DNA of 64,000 nt from Flammeovirgaceae bacterium (GTDB lineage: Bacteria; Bacteroidota; Bacteroidia; Cytophagales; Cyclobacteriaceae). Every line of letters starts with the position of its first letter. Position 1 is the stretch's first letter. Below, in pieces: positions 8,064 through 19,956 of this stretch. Location: NCBI GenBank assembly GCA_016712035.1, contig JADJRT010000010.1, positions 62,001-126,000 on the forward strand, in the 5' to 3' direction. The notes below the pieces were generated by a model that worked only from the letters and a program-made list of their open reading frames with translations, did no database searches and was not told the origin of the DNA. The position numbers and the translations under genes are program-made.

Positions 8064-10231
8064 TTATTTCTTTTGTTCAATGGTAACCTTATTAATTTTT
8101 CCGGAAAATTTATCGGACTTACCATAGTTCATTACCCAGGTACCTTCGTCCATACCAACATCCGCCAGATCATCAACGGAGAATACACCAGGCTGCGTGC
8201 GCTCGAGGCGTCCTTCGGCCACTTTTTTACCATTTATAGTGATTGTCCCAACTCCACCTTTACCAGGACCGCCACCATCGTATGCAAAATCGTAGCCGAT
8301 CAAATATTTACCCGCAGATAGGGATTGACTTGAGACAATTTCAGTTGATTCCAATCCAAGAAAATTATAACCGAAAGCTGGCTTTCCATTTTTCATATAG
8401 AAGGACAATCCGCCAAAGCGTCCGCCTTGACATACAATAACTCCATTGCCATTCGCACCTACCTCGACATCGGCTGTCATGGAATATCCTTTATTTCTCA
8501 GATCAATAAAAATATCAACACCCATGCCTCTCATTCCTTCCACATAAGTAACTGATGTCCGATTTCCAAGTAAAGTAGGACGTCCCATGGCTGCAGCGTC
8601 CATGCGTTCTAACAAGCGGTCGTCTATAGGGTAGAACATGATATTTTTCAGCTTCTGCCATGAAAAGGGCTTGCATCTCTTTTAGCGTTTCCGGTTCTTC
8701 TGAAGCCAAATCATGGGACAAACTGAAATCTTCATTTGAATTATAAAGCTCCCATTTGTCTTCCTGTAAAGTTTGTGTTGGCTTTGGTAGCCATGGAGCA
8801 CGGTGTATTGTTCTGGCCAACCAACCATTCTGGTAAACGCCACGATTACCAAACATTTCGAAGTATTGAACCTGGTGAGTTTCTGCTGCACTGCCTTCAT
8901 TAAATGAATACGCCAAGCTTGTTCCTTCAATCGGATCCTGCTGAATTCCATTCACTACTTTAGGAGAAGGAATTCCCGAGATTTCATAAATAGTAGGTGC
9001 GATATCAATTACATGCCCAAACTGATTTCTGATTTCACCTTTTGCTTTGATTCCATTTGGCCAATGGATAACCATGCCGTTGCGTGTACCACCAAAATCG
9101 GAACCCACTTGTTTAGTCCATGTGAAAGGTGCATCCATAGCAACCGCCCAACCAGCCGAGAAGTGTGGATACGTACTTGGTGAACCCCACTCATCATAGT
9201 GCTTTAACATCTCGGGTACAGTTTCAGGAAATGCGTTGAAATAAGTCATTTCCTGGTACATACCATTCATTTGCCCTTCGGCACTAGCTCCGTTATCGCC
9301 TGCGATATAGACAATTATTGTATTATCTATTTCGCCTATTTCCTCCACAGCCGTAATTAATCTGCCAATCTCATTATCCGTATGCGCAGCAAATCCGGCA
9401 TACACTTCCATCTGTCTGGTAAATAATTTTTCTCATCGGCAGATAAAGTTTCCCAATCTTTAATATCCGTTGGTTTAGAGCCCAACTGAGTATTCTCTGG
9501 AATGATGCCTAGTTTTTTCTGCCGTGCAATAGTTTCTTCTCTCACCTTGTCCCATCCCTGGTCGAATTTTCCTTTGTATTTTTCAATCCATTCTTTGGGT
9601 GCATGATGCGGGGCATGGGTTGCGCCCGGTGCGTAATAAATGAAGAATGGTTTATCGGGTTGTAAGGCTTGCTGTGTTTGAACCCAGGAGATGGCCTGCG
9701 TGGTCATGTCTGTGGTAAAATGATATCCCGGATTTTTAGGGGTTTCAATAAGTGTAACCCCATCATAAATCAGGGGCGACCATTGATTGGTTTCTCCGCC
9801 CAGAAACCCATAGAATTTTTCAAAACCCGAATTGGCAGGCCAACGATCCATCGGACCGTTATTTGAAATCTCCCAGGGTGGTACTTCATGCGACTTTCCA
9901 AATTGTGCGGTGTTATATCCATTCTGCCTTAGCACTTCAGCCATTGGCGTAATGGTTTGTGGCCGTACACCCGTATAACCGGGAAAGGTTGAAGCCGCCT
10001 CTGTAATTACACCCATGTTATTGGAGTGATGATTATAGCCGGTGAGCAATGCCATTCGGGTAGGTGCACAGAGTGCTGTTGTATGAAATCTGTTATAACG
10101 TAATCCATCTTTTGCCAATCGGTCAAAAGCAGGCATGGCAATAGGGCCGCCAAAGCTTTCGCTAACACCAAAACCCATATCGTCAATAAGAATGACAATA
10201 ACGTTAGGCGCACCTTCCTAGCTTTAATCAA
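8064..10231 (-). pseudogene. Arylsulfatase, frameshifted and apparently 5'-truncated
   Basis: Three frames together give a type I sulfatase of about 720 residues. The N-terminal part has GAPNVIVILIDDMGFG, with the metal-binding Asp pair, and the formylglycine motif CAPTR inside HTTALCAPTRMALLTG. The Cys is kept, so the enzyme would be active after conversion by a formylglycine-generating enzyme. Frame changes occur near 9412-9425 (before QMEVYAGF) and near 8628 (LP to IDDRLLERM). The C-terminal part (8064-8639) carries the usual beta-rich domain. No start codon or signal peptide precedes the EGAPN segment: the matching frame is closed by TAG just upstream, and a divergent gene starts 9 bases away at 10240. 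Either the 5' end has been lost or a further error hides it. Corrected, it would remove sulfate esters from glycans or aryl sulfates. Confidence 0.85.
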
Positions 10232-10239
10232 AAATACGT

Positions 10240-10779
10240 ATGAAGAAAATTATTATCGTCTTGATTACTGCTGTAGCGGTTAGCTGTAGCAGTGTTAATA
10301 TTACAGGTTTGAGTAAAAGCAGTGATTTTAATATCGCTAGCTACAAGTCTTTTAGCTTCCTTAAAGCGGATGCCGGAGGTGATGCCCTACTTCAGGATCA
10401 TAAAGAAAACATGGAATTGATAAAAAATGCCATCGAAAATGAATTGAAACCGCATGGAGTCAGTAGAACCGAGAGCAATGGCGACTTGATAATAAACATT
10501 GGCGCTATTGTTTCTAAAGAAATTCAAACGCGACCCACTAATATTACCGATGCGGCCGATCGTCAGGTTTCATACATTGGTCAAAGGGGCTATGAATGGC
10601 AAACTGGAGAGGTTGAGGTTGGTACCTACCGAGAAGGTTCTGTTATAATTCATCTTATAGATAGGGCTTCTAACAATTTAGTATGGCAAGGATCCGCGGA
10701 AAGTGTATTGCCGAATAAACAAAAGAATATTCCCAAGCTAATCGATCAAACGATAAAAGAACTTTTTAAAGATATTTAA
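10240..10779 (+). CDS. DUF4136 domain lipoprotein
   Basis: 179 residues. A short signal ends in the lipobox VAVSC (Cys16). The mature protein follows the DUF4136 pattern: YKSFSFL near the start, a long central helix (LIKNAIENELKPHGV), the strand DLIINIGAIV, then GSVIIHLIDRASNNLVWQG and a final amphipathic helix ending near KELFKDI. DUF4136 proteins are widespread outer-membrane-associated lipoproteins of unknown function. The gene diverges from the sulfatase and converges on the DUF6588 gene, so it is probably a single-gene unit. Confidence 0.8.
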   Translation: MKKIIIVLITAVAVSCSSVNITGLSKSSDFNIASYKSFSFLKADAGGDALLQDHKENMELIKNAIENELKPHGVSRTESNGDLIINIGAIVSKEIQTRPTNITDAADRQVSYIGQRGYEWQTGEVEVGTYREGSVIIHLIDRASNNLVWQGSAESVLPNKQKNIPKLIDQTIKELFKDI

Positions 10780-10796
10780 TCGTTTGATAGAGTAAT

Positions 10797-11818
10797 TTAT
10801 CGCACATAGATTCCAAAGCCTGCTGAAAGTGAATTATACTTGGCGAGGGTATAATCGCCATGCAGCGTAAATACAGCAAACTTAAGGCGTAAGCCACCTG
10901 TAAGCCTTGGTCCTGAGGTGGAGAAATCAAGATTGACTGGATCGGTTGCATCAATGGTGCCATCGTCATCCAGGTCATACGTTCCCTTTCATATCGAGAC
11001 TTGATTTGGCAAAATTATAACCCACCGCGCCATACAGTGTTAGCACAGAAATCTTTTTCGAAATAAGTGCCTGAATATTGGTTTGAATTAAATGCAGCAA
11101 CCACCTTCTGATTTTGCCCGGTAGTCGCATCTATCCCTACTTCGGCCTTCATGTTGGTATAACCGATAAAGGCAGAAAGATCAAAAGGTAAAGATTTAAT
11201 GCCCGGGATATATTGTTTGATATCATGCATAACGCCAAACCCCAACAAACTAAATTTGGCCTGATCAAATTCCAGCGTGGGGGAGAATCTAACTTTTAAA
11301 TCAAAGCCTTTGGGTAAACCGATACCTAAATGATACATAGGCACTGGCAAAGCGTTAGCGAGCTTAATTGTGCTCTCCAAATCTAATCCAGGCGGGCCAT
11401 CAAAAGTATTTCCGGTGTCTGTAATTTCATACGTAGGTGTTTTATCAGGCCCAAAGATGGTTGGCACATTTCCTGAACTGGTAGGGCTTATTGGTTGGCC
11501 ATCGTACGAAACTAATTTAACTTCCTGCAGCACATTGTTATCAACTTTGTAAAATTGATCAGCGTCAGGCACATAGATTAAACTCGTAGTTATGGTAAAG
11601 TCTACCCCAAAAGGTTTATGGGTCTTGGCCGAATTATACCATCCCTGGTTTAAACCCGAACCCAGGCCCCTCATAACGGGAGTTACATACCCCTCCAATA
11701 AATAATTAGCATCCGCCAAGCTTCCTTTAGCAAATCATTAAAATCGTCCTGCGCCTGCACATTTGATGTGAACGTTGCGCAACCAAGGAAGAAAAAGAAT
11801 TCCAGATAACTTCTTCAT
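10797..11818 (-). pseudogene. DUF6588 family protein (beta-barrel-like), several frameshifts
   Basis: The central frame (11015-11719) has the DUF6588 signature: DANYLLEGYVTPVMRGLGSG, then NQGWYNSAKTHKPFGVDFT and later MYHLGIGLPKGFDLKVRFSP. Upstream, another frame supplies MKKLSGILF from the ATG at 11818 and an Ala/Gln-rich signal end (NVQAQDDFNDLL). Downstream, KKISVLTLYGAVGYNF and then TYDLDDDGTIDATDP and AGFGIYVR complete the protein in two further frames. At least four single-base length changes are needed (near 11790, 11730, 11050 and 10984). The product would be about 335 residues, exported and beta-rich. DUF6588 is restricted mainly to Bacteroidota and its function is unknown. Confidence 0.7.
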
Positions 11819-11934
11819 GAATTATTATTTAGGTAAACAGGATAGTTCTATATGCTTTTTTGGCTGTATAGATAACCTTGTTTTCTAAAAATAAATCAAA
11901 ATTGAATTATAGGTTATTAATTGTTGAAGCTTTT

Positions 11935-12678
11935 TTAATTGTGATTTCGAATGTCGACTTTTCCGATTACAATTCCTTTATTGATGATTGATGTTCCGTC
12001 CACATAAACAACGGGTTCGCCTATGGCGTTGATGTGAACTTCTTCAGTGGAGTTAACCGATAATCTTCCTTCTCCATAAAGCGTTGTCGATACTGTAATT
12101 CCTTCAAATCTTCGGCTATCGATTTTATTCTCACCATATAAACGGTATCGTTGATGATCGGCCTTTCCGGAAATCTTTATTTTATTTTCCCCGTAAGCCA
12201 CAACCTTGAATTTTTCTGTGGTTACAGACTCAAGAGTAATTTCGGCTTCCCCGTAGGCTTTCAGTTTAAATTTTTCACTGGCAAGTGGTCCCTGCACGGT
12301 AACTTCCTGTTCGCCCCGAACTTGTAGTGATTTTAGTTGAGTATAGGTAACATAGGCTGTTACTTCTGCATTTCGGTATACACTTACTTTGGATTCATAC
12401 TCATTGTGGTTTATCCGCTCGTTTTTATCGGTAATCCGAGCATCGTCCAGATACAAGTGTAATCCATCTCCATTAACAGCAATATTTATTTTATCGGCAT
12501 TAATGTTGGCATAAACCATTCGGATAGATTCGGTGTCTCCCTGTGTAAGTATCAGGTTGATTTTTGGGGAAACCGTGATTTTATCAAAAGAAGTAAGCTT
12601 CTTTTCAAATTCCTGAGCAGAGACTATAATTCCAAGTAGCAGAGCTAGAAACGTAATACCAGGGGCTAAGTATTTCAT
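11935..12678 (-). CDS. GIN-domain (DUF2807) exported protein
   Basis: 247 residues with a signal peptide (LALLLGIIVSAQ). The mature part is a right-handed beta-helix-like fold of the GIN/DUF2807 family ('putative auto-transporter adhesin, head'): FDKITVSPKINLILTQG, then repeated short strands such as LKSLQVRGEQEVTVQG, KLKAYGEAEITLES and TTLYGEGRLSV. Each repeat has the Gly-Glu turn typical of the family. The role is unknown; it is thought to be periplasmic or surface-attached. It lies 79 bases downstream of the last permease of the array on the same strand, so it may be expressed with that array. Confidence 0.8.
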   Translation of the reverse strand: MKYLAPGITFLALLLGIIVSAQEFEKKLTSFDKITVSPKINLILTQGDTESIRMVYANINADKINIAVNGDGLHLYLDDARITDKNERINHNEYESKVSVYRNAEVTAYVTYTQLKSLQVRGEQEVTVQGPLASEKFKLKAYGEAEITLESVTTEKFKVVAYGENKIKISGKADHQRYRLYGENKIDSRRFEGITVSTTLYGEGRLSVNSTEEVHINAIGEPVVYVDGTSIINKGIVIGKVDIRNHN

Positions 12679-12757
12679 ATTATTTGGTTTATAGGACTAT
12701 GACAACATTAGAATCCGCTCACTAGTTGCAAGAAACATCTTTTTAGCTGTTTCTCCC

Positions 12758-15045
12758 TTATTCACTTCTTAAACTATCCACTGGATTACTAAAAGCCGCT
12801 TTAATTGCTTGTGAACTTACGGTTATGATGGCGATTAGCACGGCCACCATTCCAGTTAACCCTATAATCCACCAGCTAATATTAATTCTGAAAGCATAGT
12901 TCTGAAGCCATTGATTCATGCCATACCAGGCAAGGGGAGTAGCAATAATCATAGCGGCTAATACCAGTAAAAGAAAATCTTTCGAGAGTAGAATTACGAT
13001 TCTATTAACAGAAGCTCCTAATACTTTTCGAATGCCAATTTCTTTCGTGCGCGATTGTGCAGCAAACGTAGCGAGACCCAAAGACCCAAGCACGATATAA
13101 GCATGGCTAGTCCTGAAAATATTTTGAATAGAGTAAATAGTCTTTCTTCCGCTTTGTAAAAGGCATCGATCTGATCGTCTAAAAATTTATAAGAGAAAAT
13201 ACCTTGCGGGTAAGCAGTTTTCCAGGCTCCTTCAATAGCAGCAAGCGTTTCGGGTACATTACTATTCCCCTCTATTTTTATTCCTGCTTGCTCATAATCT
13301 CTTGGACTGGGTGTTATCAATGCTGGTTTAATAACTTGATGCAATGATCCTGTGTTAAAGTCTCGCACCACGCCTACAATTTCAACATGGCCACTATTCC
13401 ATCCCACCCAAAAATGTTCACCAATGGCCGCTTCGTTTGATTTGAAGTCAAGTTCGCGCACCAGTTGTTCATTCACCACTGCCTTCATGATCTGATCTTC
13501 CATAACTATCGACTGTGATACATAATTTGAGTCGAAGTTTCCAGAAATCTACCTGCTAAAAGTTGTAGGTCATACATTTTACAAAACTGACCGTCACCAA
13601 AAATAAGGGTCACTTCCTTACGGGATGGATCTTCGCGTCCTGCGCGGTTCATTCGGGTACCCCAATGCGATTGGCTGCTTGGAGTTGCAGTAGCAAAGGC
13701 GACATCTTTTACCTGAGCAATTTTTCTCAATTCATTTTGAAAGAGGGTTTGCTTGTTTGAACGAGGTTCAATCTCAACATTAATTATATTGTCCTTACTA
13801 AATCCTAGATTTTTACTCCGTAGGTAATTCACTTGTTCTGAAATTACCAAAAGGGCAATGAGCAACCCAATTGAAATACTAAACTGAACTACCACCAAAC
13901 CCTTTCGCAACCAAACCGAGCCGTGATCTCCAGACGTGGTTGATCCTGCTTTTAACGTCAGAGATGGATTGTATTTTGAAATGAACCAGGCTGGATACAG
14001 ACCAACAAGCAGACCAATTGATGTGGTCACTATAAGAAGTGACAAAAGCAAAAGCGGTGAACTCGTCAATTCAAATAGGATTTTCTTATCCAACAATGTG
14101 TTAATGGAAGGAAGAACTAATTGGGCTATGGCTATTGCAAGAATTCCTGAAATAAGCGTAAGGAACCAAGCTTCTGATAGAAATTGGATTATTAGATTAA
14201 ATCGACCGGCACCTACGGATTTACGCACACCTACTTCTTTGGCTCTTGTTATTGACTGTGCGGTGGATAAGTTTATAAAGTTAATGCAAGCAAGAATTAA
14301 TACGGCCCCTCCAATGATGGCGAAAAACCAAAGCCAACTCATCGAAATGGCTTGCACCCATTCACCACCACCTGCAATCGTAGTGTTGAAATGAATGTCA
14401 CTCATGGGCTGTAATTCAAAATCACTTCTTCCTTCTATACCATTTCTATTCGCATTAATGTGTTTGTCAGCAATGGATTTTAATTGGGCCGTTAACACTG
14501 AGAGGTCTGCATTTTCACTAACAACGAGTAATGTTTCAGTACCTGAAACATAGGTCCATCCATTAAGATTGGACTTAAGGAAATTTTCATTGTAGGAATG
14601 GGATACGAGTATTGAAGCAGGCAAATGAGTATTACCGGGAAAATCTTTAATGAGTGCACCAATTGTAAATTCAAAGTTCCCATCCATTTTTAAACTGAGA
14701 GTTTTTCCAATAGGGTCTTCACTACCAAAAAACTTCTTAGCCGTTGATTCTGTAATCGCAGCTTGATAAGGAGCTTGGAGTGTTTTATGCAAATCACCTT
14801 TCAGGGTTTCAATATTCAAAATTTCAGGATAGTCAGCTATCACCATTACCCTCCGTCCATTTGGAAATTACCCGATATGTTCTGCTTGCATTTTCATGAT
14901 AGGCATCAAAACTAATCTCGTAGCGAATAAACAAAGCTATAATCAAGCAGACACTTAGCCCCAACGTAAGACCTATGATATGCAGTGAAGTATTTAACTT
15001 TTGACGACTTAAGTGCCGAAAAATAATTTTGATGTTTTGTATCAT
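12758..15045 (-). pseudogene. ABC transporter permease (MacB/FtsX type), frameshifted, array member 5
   Basis: Four reading frames make one permease of about 760 residues. The start at 15045 gives MIQNIKIIFRHLSRQK and the first membrane helix. The core has ACINFINLSTAQSITRAKEV followed by GVRKSVGAGR, and the end has TKEIGIRKVLGASVN and the family-typical SNPVDSLRSE. Breaks lie near 14845, where a few residues may also be missing after WTEG, near 13535 and near 13085. Domain order is the usual TM1, MacB-like periplasmic domain, three TM FtsX domain, then the same set again. Such permeases work with a LolD/MacB-like ATPase in lipoprotein, peptide or drug export, or in envelope-stress signalling. 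No ATPase gene is nearby. Confidence 0.8.
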
Positions 15046-15067
15046 GCTTGGCTATCAATAAAATTGT

Positions 15068-17450
15068 TTATTCACTTCTTAAACTATCAACAGGATTACT
15101 AAACGCTGCTTTTAAAGCTTGAAAACTTATAGTGATCATGGCAATGACCAGTGATGCAATGCCTGCAGTCAGAAAAACCCCAACACCTATTTTAATACTA
15201 TACTGAAAATCGCTCAACCATTTTCCATTACGTAGTACGCTATGCCACTGGCAATAAAAAACGAAACCAGAACCAATTGAATAAATTCAGAAGATAGTTT
15301 AAATAGAATGGTTCCATTGCTGGCACCCATTACCTTTCGAATGCCAATCTCTTTTTTGCGTTGCTCTGTAGTAAATGCCGAGAGAGCAAATAAGCCAAGC
15401 CCGGCAATTAGCATGGCGAGAATTGTAAAATGCGAAAACATAGAGCTGAAAGCTTGTTCGTTGCGATAGAGATTAGCAAACTGTTCATCTAAGAAATCAT
15501 ATTCGAAAGGTGAGCCTGGATTTACTTTCTTCCAGGTTTCTTCGATAGCCTGAATAGTTGCCGAAGCATTGTCTCCACTGATTTTAATTGACATCGATTG
15601 ATTATCAGCATTGTAGAGCATAAACATGGGCTCCAGTTTATGACGGATAGTGGCGAAGTGAAAATCTTTTACAACACCTACTACTTCATAATTGGTTAGG
15701 TCGGTAGGGTTGGGGCCACTTTGTAAACTGATTCTTCTGCCAACGGCATCATCCCATTTTAGCATTCGCATCATTTCTTCATTAATGACCATACTAAGAG
15801 AGTCTTTAAACTGCAAAGAAAAATTTCGACCCGCAGCCATAGTCATCCCCATGGTAGGAATAAATGTTTCATCCACTACCATGATGCTGGTGATGATATT
15901 GGTTTCGTTGCTTACTCCCTCTGGATAAATCTGAGTGCGCCCTAATTGTTGACCAATACGAACGGTAGAAGTTCCGACAGATTGTACGCTTTATTTCTTA
16001 ATAACTCAGTTTTTAATGTTGAGGCGCGAGTTACATTTTGTCCGTTTTGTTGAATGGTGATTATCTGGTCGCGGTTATAACCCATGTCCGCTGAGTAAAT
16101 AAATTTCATTTGCTGATACACAATTCCGGTGCCCACCATGAGTGCAATAGAAATAGTAAACTGTAGTACCACAAGGGCTTTGCGTAATTGAATGCCACTA
16201 GCTGAGTTTTTAAATGCACCTTTCAAAACAACAATTGGCTTGAACGATGAAAGCACAAAGGCTGGATACAAGCCAGCAAGAATACCCACACCAAAAATGA
16301 GGAAGCTATCCAAATCAAATTTTGAGCAGAAAAAAGTGTGTTCGCATCTGCAAAGCGATTGTAATTACTATTTAGCAAAGGCATTAATAAAAAGACAATA
16401 GCAATGGCAATAATGACTGAGACAAGGGTTACTAAAATAGATTCTACCAGATGTTGAAAAACGAGTTGATGCCTTACAGCACCTATCACTTTGCGCATGC
16501 CCACTTCTTTAGCACGGCCAGTTGATTTGGCTGTAACCAAATTCATAAAGTTAACAGCTGCTAAAATGAGAATGAGAATGGCTATAGTGGAAAGTACATA
16601 TACATTCAGTATGTCTGATTTGTTTGTATTGCGTTCAAATAAAATTTCTTTCGAATAAAGATGAACTTGATTTAAGGGCTGAATAACCGGAATGAAGAAT
16701 TCTACGGCATTGTTCTTTGTGCTGAGTGCTTGAAGTTTTGGATTCAAATCATCCGGATCAACTTCACGATCGAGCAATAAGTATGTAAACATGTTTATTC
16801 CTTGCCACGATTCTAAAAACTGACGGTAATTGTCTTCACCTTGTGCAGGTGTCATGGATCGCAACATATCAAACTGAATATGTGAGTTGGATGGAAGATC
16901 AGCCGCCACGGCAGTTACATTGAGATCAGTATTTTGATTTAATTTTATTGTCTTTCCAATGGGATTTTCTGTACCAAAGATTCGTGTAGCAAGAGTTTGA
17001 GTAATTACTACTGAGTTTGGTTCATCCAGCATTCCCGTTTTTGCCCCCGCAACGATCGGGAAATCAAAAATTTCAAAAAGAGAAGATTCGCTCCGGTAGA
17101 AGGCATCGCACTTTAAAGATTTGTCTTCGTAACTAATATCCTGTTTGCTTCCGCCTGAAAGTCGAACACTTTTTAATACCTCTGGAAATTCAGCAGCAGC
17201 TGCGTTCCCCAATGCTGGGGGAGTTACACCGACAAGTTTGCTGCTTACGCCTTCGCCCTTATCAATTGTTAACAACCGACCAATGTGGCTGTAATTATGA
17301 TGCATGGTATCGTAAGAGAAATCTTCTTGTATAAAAGAAAAATAATCATGCTGGCCGCAAGCCCCAGCGCTAAACCGGCAATCTTAATGCCTGAGTATCC
17401 TTTTGTTTTAAGAGGTTACGAAAACCTATCGTGAAGAAACTTTTTAACAT
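15068..17450 (-). pseudogene. ABC transporter permease (MacB/FtsX type), frameshifted, array member 4
   Basis: The start at 17450 gives MLKSFFTIGFRNLLKQK. Restoring one base in an A run and one in a T run between 17335 and 17410 gives an uninterrupted first membrane helix (IAGLALGLAASMIIFLF) joined to QEDFSYDTMHHNYS. Further breaks lie near 16305, 15975 and 15218. The corrected product is about 790 residues with AAVNFMNLVTAKSTGRAKEV, GMRKVIGAVRHQ, TEQRKKEIGIRKVMGAS and the terminal SNPVDSLRSE. All lesions are single-base and the rest of the sequence is well conserved, so this is probably an intact gene with assembly errors. Same arrangement and probable role as its neighbours. Confidence 0.8.
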
Positions 17451-17514
17451 GACTTGAATATTTTAGGTCTATTGATGATGGACTAGCGTATCAATTAGTT
17501 TGAATCTTTAACGT

Positions 17515-19878
17515 CTATTCACTTCTTAAACTTTGTGAAGGATTTGCCCTTGCCGCGCGCAAGGCCTGCGTGCTTACAATCAATAGAGCGAGACCTAATG
17601 CAACAACACCCGAGCCAGCCAGTACCCACCAGGCAACATCAACCCGATACGGATAGCGCTTTAAGAAATCATTGATGAACCACCAACCAATGGGTGCCGA
17701 AACAGCAAAGGCAAAAATTACCAACTTTGAAAAATCCTTTGAAAGCAGCAATACTAAACTTGCCACCGAAGCACCCATTACCTTGCGTATGCCAATTTCT
17801 TTGGTACGTTGCTCAGCCATAAAGGCCGCTAACCCCAACAAACCAAGGCAGGTAATAACTATCGCTAATGACGCAAATATGCCTGCTAACCGACTAATTA
17901 AATTGATGTCGGAAAACTTCTTTTCAAAATCAGAATCCGCAAAGCGATACCATAACGGATACGTTGGATTATGTTTTTTGAATACACTTTGTATTGTTTC
18001 AACCGAAGCATTCAAATCGGGAGTCTTATTTAAACGCACGGTTATTGTACTGCTCCATTCAGGATCAAAAATTAAAGTCATTGGTTCTACAGGTTGGTAA
18101 GGTGAACCCATAACTACGTTAGGCATTACGCCAATAATCTCCAGATCTCTGCCATTCATTTTTATTTTCTGACCAATGGGATTGTCCATGGCCATTAAGT
18201 CCACAGCTGCTTGATTAATTACGGTAGATGATGAGTCATTAAAGTCGCGGGAGAAGTCGCGGCCTACCAACATTTTGATGCCCATCGTTTCTGTATAATC
18301 ATATTCGGTGGCAATAGTTGAGAATGCAACACGCTGCTCAGAAATTTTACCTTCCCACTCAATTTCATTGTTTGAAAATATAGAGGTTATAGGACTGTTA
18401 CTCTTGCAAACAGCTTCAACAACTCCAGTGCGCAAAAGCTCTTCGCGAATGGTTTGAAAATTAGCTTCGAGTTCATTGTTTGTCCAGATTTGAATCAGGT
18501 TTTCCCGATCATAGCCCATATCCCGACTCTTTACATGCATGATTTGTTGATAGATAATGATCGTACCAATGATTAGGAATATAGAAAACCCAAACTGAAG
18601 TGTAACTAATACCTGACGGGGCGTGCTTACTCCTTTGCCTAGATTTATTTTTCCTTTCAATACTTTAACCGGTTGAAAGGAGGAGAGATAGAATGCAGGA
18701 TAGCTTCCGGAGAAAATTCCTATAACCAGAATTAATCCAAGCGCTGTTAACCAAATTAAGGGGTTACCATAATCGATGGAAATGTTTTTATTCACTAAAA
18801 GATTATAGGAGGGTAAGAGAATCTCGACCAGCACGATTGCTACTAAAAATGAGATAAGTGTGATCATTCTTGATTCTCCTAAAAACTGAAAGATCAATTG
18901 CTTTCTTCTTGAGCCCACGCTTTTGCGAATACCTACTTCACGAGCTCGTCTTTCGCTGCGTGCGGTTGCTAAATTCATAAAGTTGATGCAGGCAATAACC
19001 AAAACAAAAATGGCGATGGCTGTAAATAATTGAACGTAGTCAATAAGTCCGCCAGAATTTTTTCCATTTTCAAAATTGGAGTACAACCTCCATTTGCTAA
19101 TAGGATGGAGGAATAGTTTAGCCGTAGGAGCTTTGGAGTTATTTTCTTTAATTATATCCTGAATGGCTGTGTTGACTTCTGCTTCAGTAGTATTTTCCTG
19201 TAGTTGCACATACATTGGAAACGAGTTGTTGTTCCAGTTGTCTTTGGAGTTGTGCACCCAACCTTGTGTGGATTCTAAGTAACCAAAAGGGAGCACGTAA
19301 TCAAATCGAAAGGCAGACTGCTTAGGTAAATCTTTAATTACCCCAGTTACTTTTAATTCCTGCCCATTGTCAATTTTTATTAGTTGATTGATTGGATCTT
19401 GATTTTCAAAAAAAGCTTGAGCAGTCGATTCTGTTATTACGATTGATGTAGGATCGTTCAAAGCAGTGTTCGGATCACCCCTCACCATATTGAATGAAAA
19501 GACTTTGAAAAAATCTTCACTGGCACTTAGCCCCATTTTGTTTAGTCGCCTTTCACCCACCTCAAGCATATTGCCTTCGCCCCAGTTAGTCATAACGACA
19601 TGCTTTATTGCATTGGTTCTATCCTTTATAACTTCTTTTAATGGATAAGGCATGGCGTTGCCTGTGCCAATGCCTTGTTGCCATTCCTGGTTTTGGTATA
19701 ACTTATAGATTGAATTGTAATTCTTATGAAAAGTGTCATATGAGTATTCATCAGCTACCCATAGCAGAATTAGCACTGAACTTGCAATGCCGATGGAAAG
19801 CCCCGAAATATTGATGAATGAGTAAACTGAATTTTTTGTCAGGTTACGGATTGCGATTTTGAGGTAGTTGCGCAGCAT
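17515..19878 (-). CDS. ABC transporter permease (MacB/FtsX type), array member 3
   Basis: 787 residues, intact. Residues 1-45 hold the start MLRNYLKIAIRNLTKNSVYS and the first membrane helix (SIGIASSVLILLWVAD). A periplasmic MacB-like domain follows to about 280, then the first FtsX domain with three helices, beginning at IACINFMNLATARSERRA. The second half repeats this, with GLLGLAAFMAEQRTKEIGIR, and ends ANPSQSLRSE. The protein is closest in its ends to the next gene upstream (19957-22344). Such duplicated 8-helix permeases are much expanded in Bacteroidota; substrates are unknown for most. It is probably one of a co-transcribed minus-strand series. Confidence 0.85.
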   Translation of the reverse strand: MLRNYLKIAIRNLTKNSVYSFINISGLSIGIASSVLILLWVADEYSYDTFHKNYNSIYKLYQNQEWQQGIGTGNAMPYPLKEVIKDRTNAIKHVVMTNWGEGNMLEVGERRLNKMGLSASEDFFKVFSFNMVRGDPNTALNDPTSIVITESTAQAFFENQDPINQLIKIDNGQELKVTGVIKDLPKQSAFRFDYVLPFGYLESTQGWVHNSKDNWNNNSFPMYVQLQENTTEAEVNTAIQDIIKENNSKAPTAKLFLHPISKWRLYSNFENGKNSGGLIDYVQLFTAIAIFVLVIACINFMNLATARSERRAREVGIRKSVGSRRKQLIFQFLGESRMITLISFLVAIVLVEILLPSYNLLVNKNISIDYGNPLIWLTALGLILVIGIFSGSYPAFYLSSFQPVKVLKGKINLGKGVSTPRQVLVTLQFGFSIFLIIGTIIIYQQIMHVKSRDMGYDRENLIQIWTNNELEANFQTIREELLRTGVVEAVCKSNSPITSIFSNNEIEWEGKISEQRVAFSTIATEYDYTETMGIKMLVGRDFSRDFNDSSSTVINQAAVDLMAMDNPIGQKIKMNGRDLEIIGVMPNVVMGSPYQPVEPMTLIFDPEWSSTITVRLNKTPDLNASVETIQSVFKKHNPTYPLWYRFADSDFEKKFSDINLISRLAGIFASLAIVITCLGLLGLAAFMAEQRTKEIGIRKVMGASVASLVLLLSKDFSKLVIFAFAVSAPIGWWFINDFLKRYPYRVDVAWWVLAGSGVVALGLALLIVSTQALRAARANPSQSLRSE

Positions 19879-19956
19879 GGGTCTTTTGTCTATATAATTA
19901 TTAATGAATTGGTTGCCAGTTACTAGTTCAGGTAACCAGCGACCAGCAACAAGTTT

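Noticed and set aside
7926..8321. 131-codon plus-strand frame over the sulfatase 3' end
   Set aside because: It lies antisense to well-conserved sulfatase sequence and crosses the terminator hairpin; its product has no coding-like features.
10766..10978. 70-codon minus-strand frame ending the DUF6588 gene
   Set aside because: The conserved C-terminal sequence of DUF6588 is in another frame of the same strand, so this frame is a shadow.
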